The position numbers were made by a program, and so were the translations under genes. A DNA stretch of 64,000 nucleotides from Anaerosacchariphilus polymeriproducens (GTDB lineage Bacteria; Bacillota; Clostridia; Lachnospirales; Lachnospiraceae). The DNA is taken from NCBI RefSeq assembly GCF_003363435.1, contig NZ_QRCT01000002.1:1-64000 (forward strand). The letters run 5' to 3'. Below, one piece after another: positions 63,546-64,000 of this stretch. Position 1 is the stretch's first letter. Each line of letters starts with the position of its first letter. The notes under the pieces were generated by a model. The model did not search any database. It worked only from the letters and a program-made list of their open reading frames with translations, and was not told the DNA's origin.

Positions 63546-63860
63546 TTAAGATAATCTAAAAGAGGAACATTCTGTATCTTCCCAATTGGTTGCATTGCTT
63601 CCTGCTATCCCAATATGAGAGGCACTACACTTCCAGCTATCATTATATTTACAATTAGCCGCCGTACATCTTACTTGCAAACGTTCACTTGGCTGGCCGG
63701 AAACGTTTGAATAAACATTACGCGCCCTCTCTACAAAACTCCTGCAACACGTTTCTTCTGTTCTATTGGCCTCATCGCCACCTACCTTTATTTCTCCTTT
63801 ACAACAACGATTTTCTTCATTATACAAGCAGTTTCTAACACTACATTCTAAGTTTGTCAT
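63546..63860 (-). CDS. DUF1540 protein with two cysteine modules
   Basis: 104 residues with two DUF1540 units: LECSVRNCLYNEENRCCKGE and VRCTAANCKYNDSWKCSASH, each followed by an I-x-V/I-x-G-x-x-A segment and a T/E-C-x-S-F ending. The four-cysteine layout suggests a small metal-binding module. The family is common in spore-forming Firmicutes but has no assigned role. RBS AAAGGAG precedes the ATG by 7 nt. The 63329-63545 gap is AT-rich with no signal I can name. Confidence 0.82.
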   Translation of the reverse strand: MTNLECSVRNCLYNEENRCCKGEIKVGGDEANRTEETCCRSFVERARNVYSNVSGQPSERLQVRCTAANCKYNDSWKCSASHIGIAGSNATNWEDTECSSFRLS

Positions 63861-63925
63861 ATTATAATGCTCCTTTCTTTTTTTGTAGTGTTTTACTTAT
63901 TGGATAAAATTATTCATTAAGCTAC

Positions 63926-64000
63926 TTATATGCGTGTGACTTTATGAATCCACCGATAACGGTTGACTCTCCAAGCAATGATAGGACATTTCAGAATTTG
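63926..64000 (-). CDS. Possible C-terminal end of a gene cut by the right edge
   Basis: On the minus strand 24 codons are open from the window edge to TAA at 63926. The residues (CPIIAWRVNRYRWIHKVTRI at the end) look protein-like but match no family I know. So short a frame could be chance. Confidence 0.25.
   Translation of the reverse strand, partial: QILKCPIIAWRVNRYRWIHKVTRI

Overview
The window is chromosomal DNA of a low-GC, spore-forming Clostridia bacterium, most likely Lachnospiraceae. The evidence is the AT-rich codon use, a clostridial spoIIGA-sigE/sigG group beside a division and cell-wall (dcw) cluster, spoIIM next to xerD and nudF, cobalamin-dependent methionine synthesis, a DUF5688 protein and DUF1540 repeats. 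Nearly all genes are on the minus strand.

Layout. 0-9.5 kb is an accessory surface zone: two secreted Ig/repeat proteins separated by two copies of a 164-bp foldback repeat, a membrane-anchored lipase-like hydrolase, an LTA-synthase-like phosphoglycerol transferase and a DUF5688 protein. 9.7-13.1 kb holds shikimate genes, aroD-aroK divergent from aroE-aroF, with a perfect inverted repeat between the two promoters. 13.1-24.4 kb is mostly housekeeping: xerD, spoIIM, nudF, proC, a VanZ-like gene, rny, recX, recA with a LexA box, trxA, prfC and deoB. The 545-bp gap between the VanZ-like gene and rny hides a small type I toxin-antitoxin module: a membrane peptide with its SD locked in a hairpin, and a convergent antisense RNA. 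24.4-29.3 kb is a three-gene methionine/folate operon. 29.5-32.1 kb is a polymorphic toxin with an EndoU-like tip followed by two likely immunity genes. 32.4-42.4 kb is a pentitol-type catabolic operon: ROK repressor, sugar ABC transporter, xylulokinase, polyol dehydrogenase and split transketolase. It lies between two inverted tRNA-Leu genes. 42.5-48.3 kb carries a ZIP transporter, sigG, a beta-CASP RNase, a leaderless sugar-binding protein, sigE and spoIIGA, the last behind a Spo0A-type promoter. 48.5-61.3 kb is the dcw cluster mraZ-rsmH-ftsL-pbp-pbp-mraY-murD-ftsW-murA-ftsQ-ftsZ. Upstream of mraZ is a helically phased operator array. 61.4-64 kb holds a Spo0E-like gene, lgt, a phospholipase C-like gene and a DUF1540 protein.

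How the genes connect. The polyol operon would import a pentitol, oxidise it to xylulose, phosphorylate it and pass it to the pentose phosphate pathway through TktN/TktC. The spoIIGA/sigE/sigG genes form the mother-cell and forespore sigma switch, with SpoIIGA processing pro-SigE. The dcw genes supply lipid I (MraY, MurD, MurA) and the septal machinery. murG, murC, murE, murF and ftsA are not present here. All functional calls rest on reading motifs and family resemblance. No database search was run.
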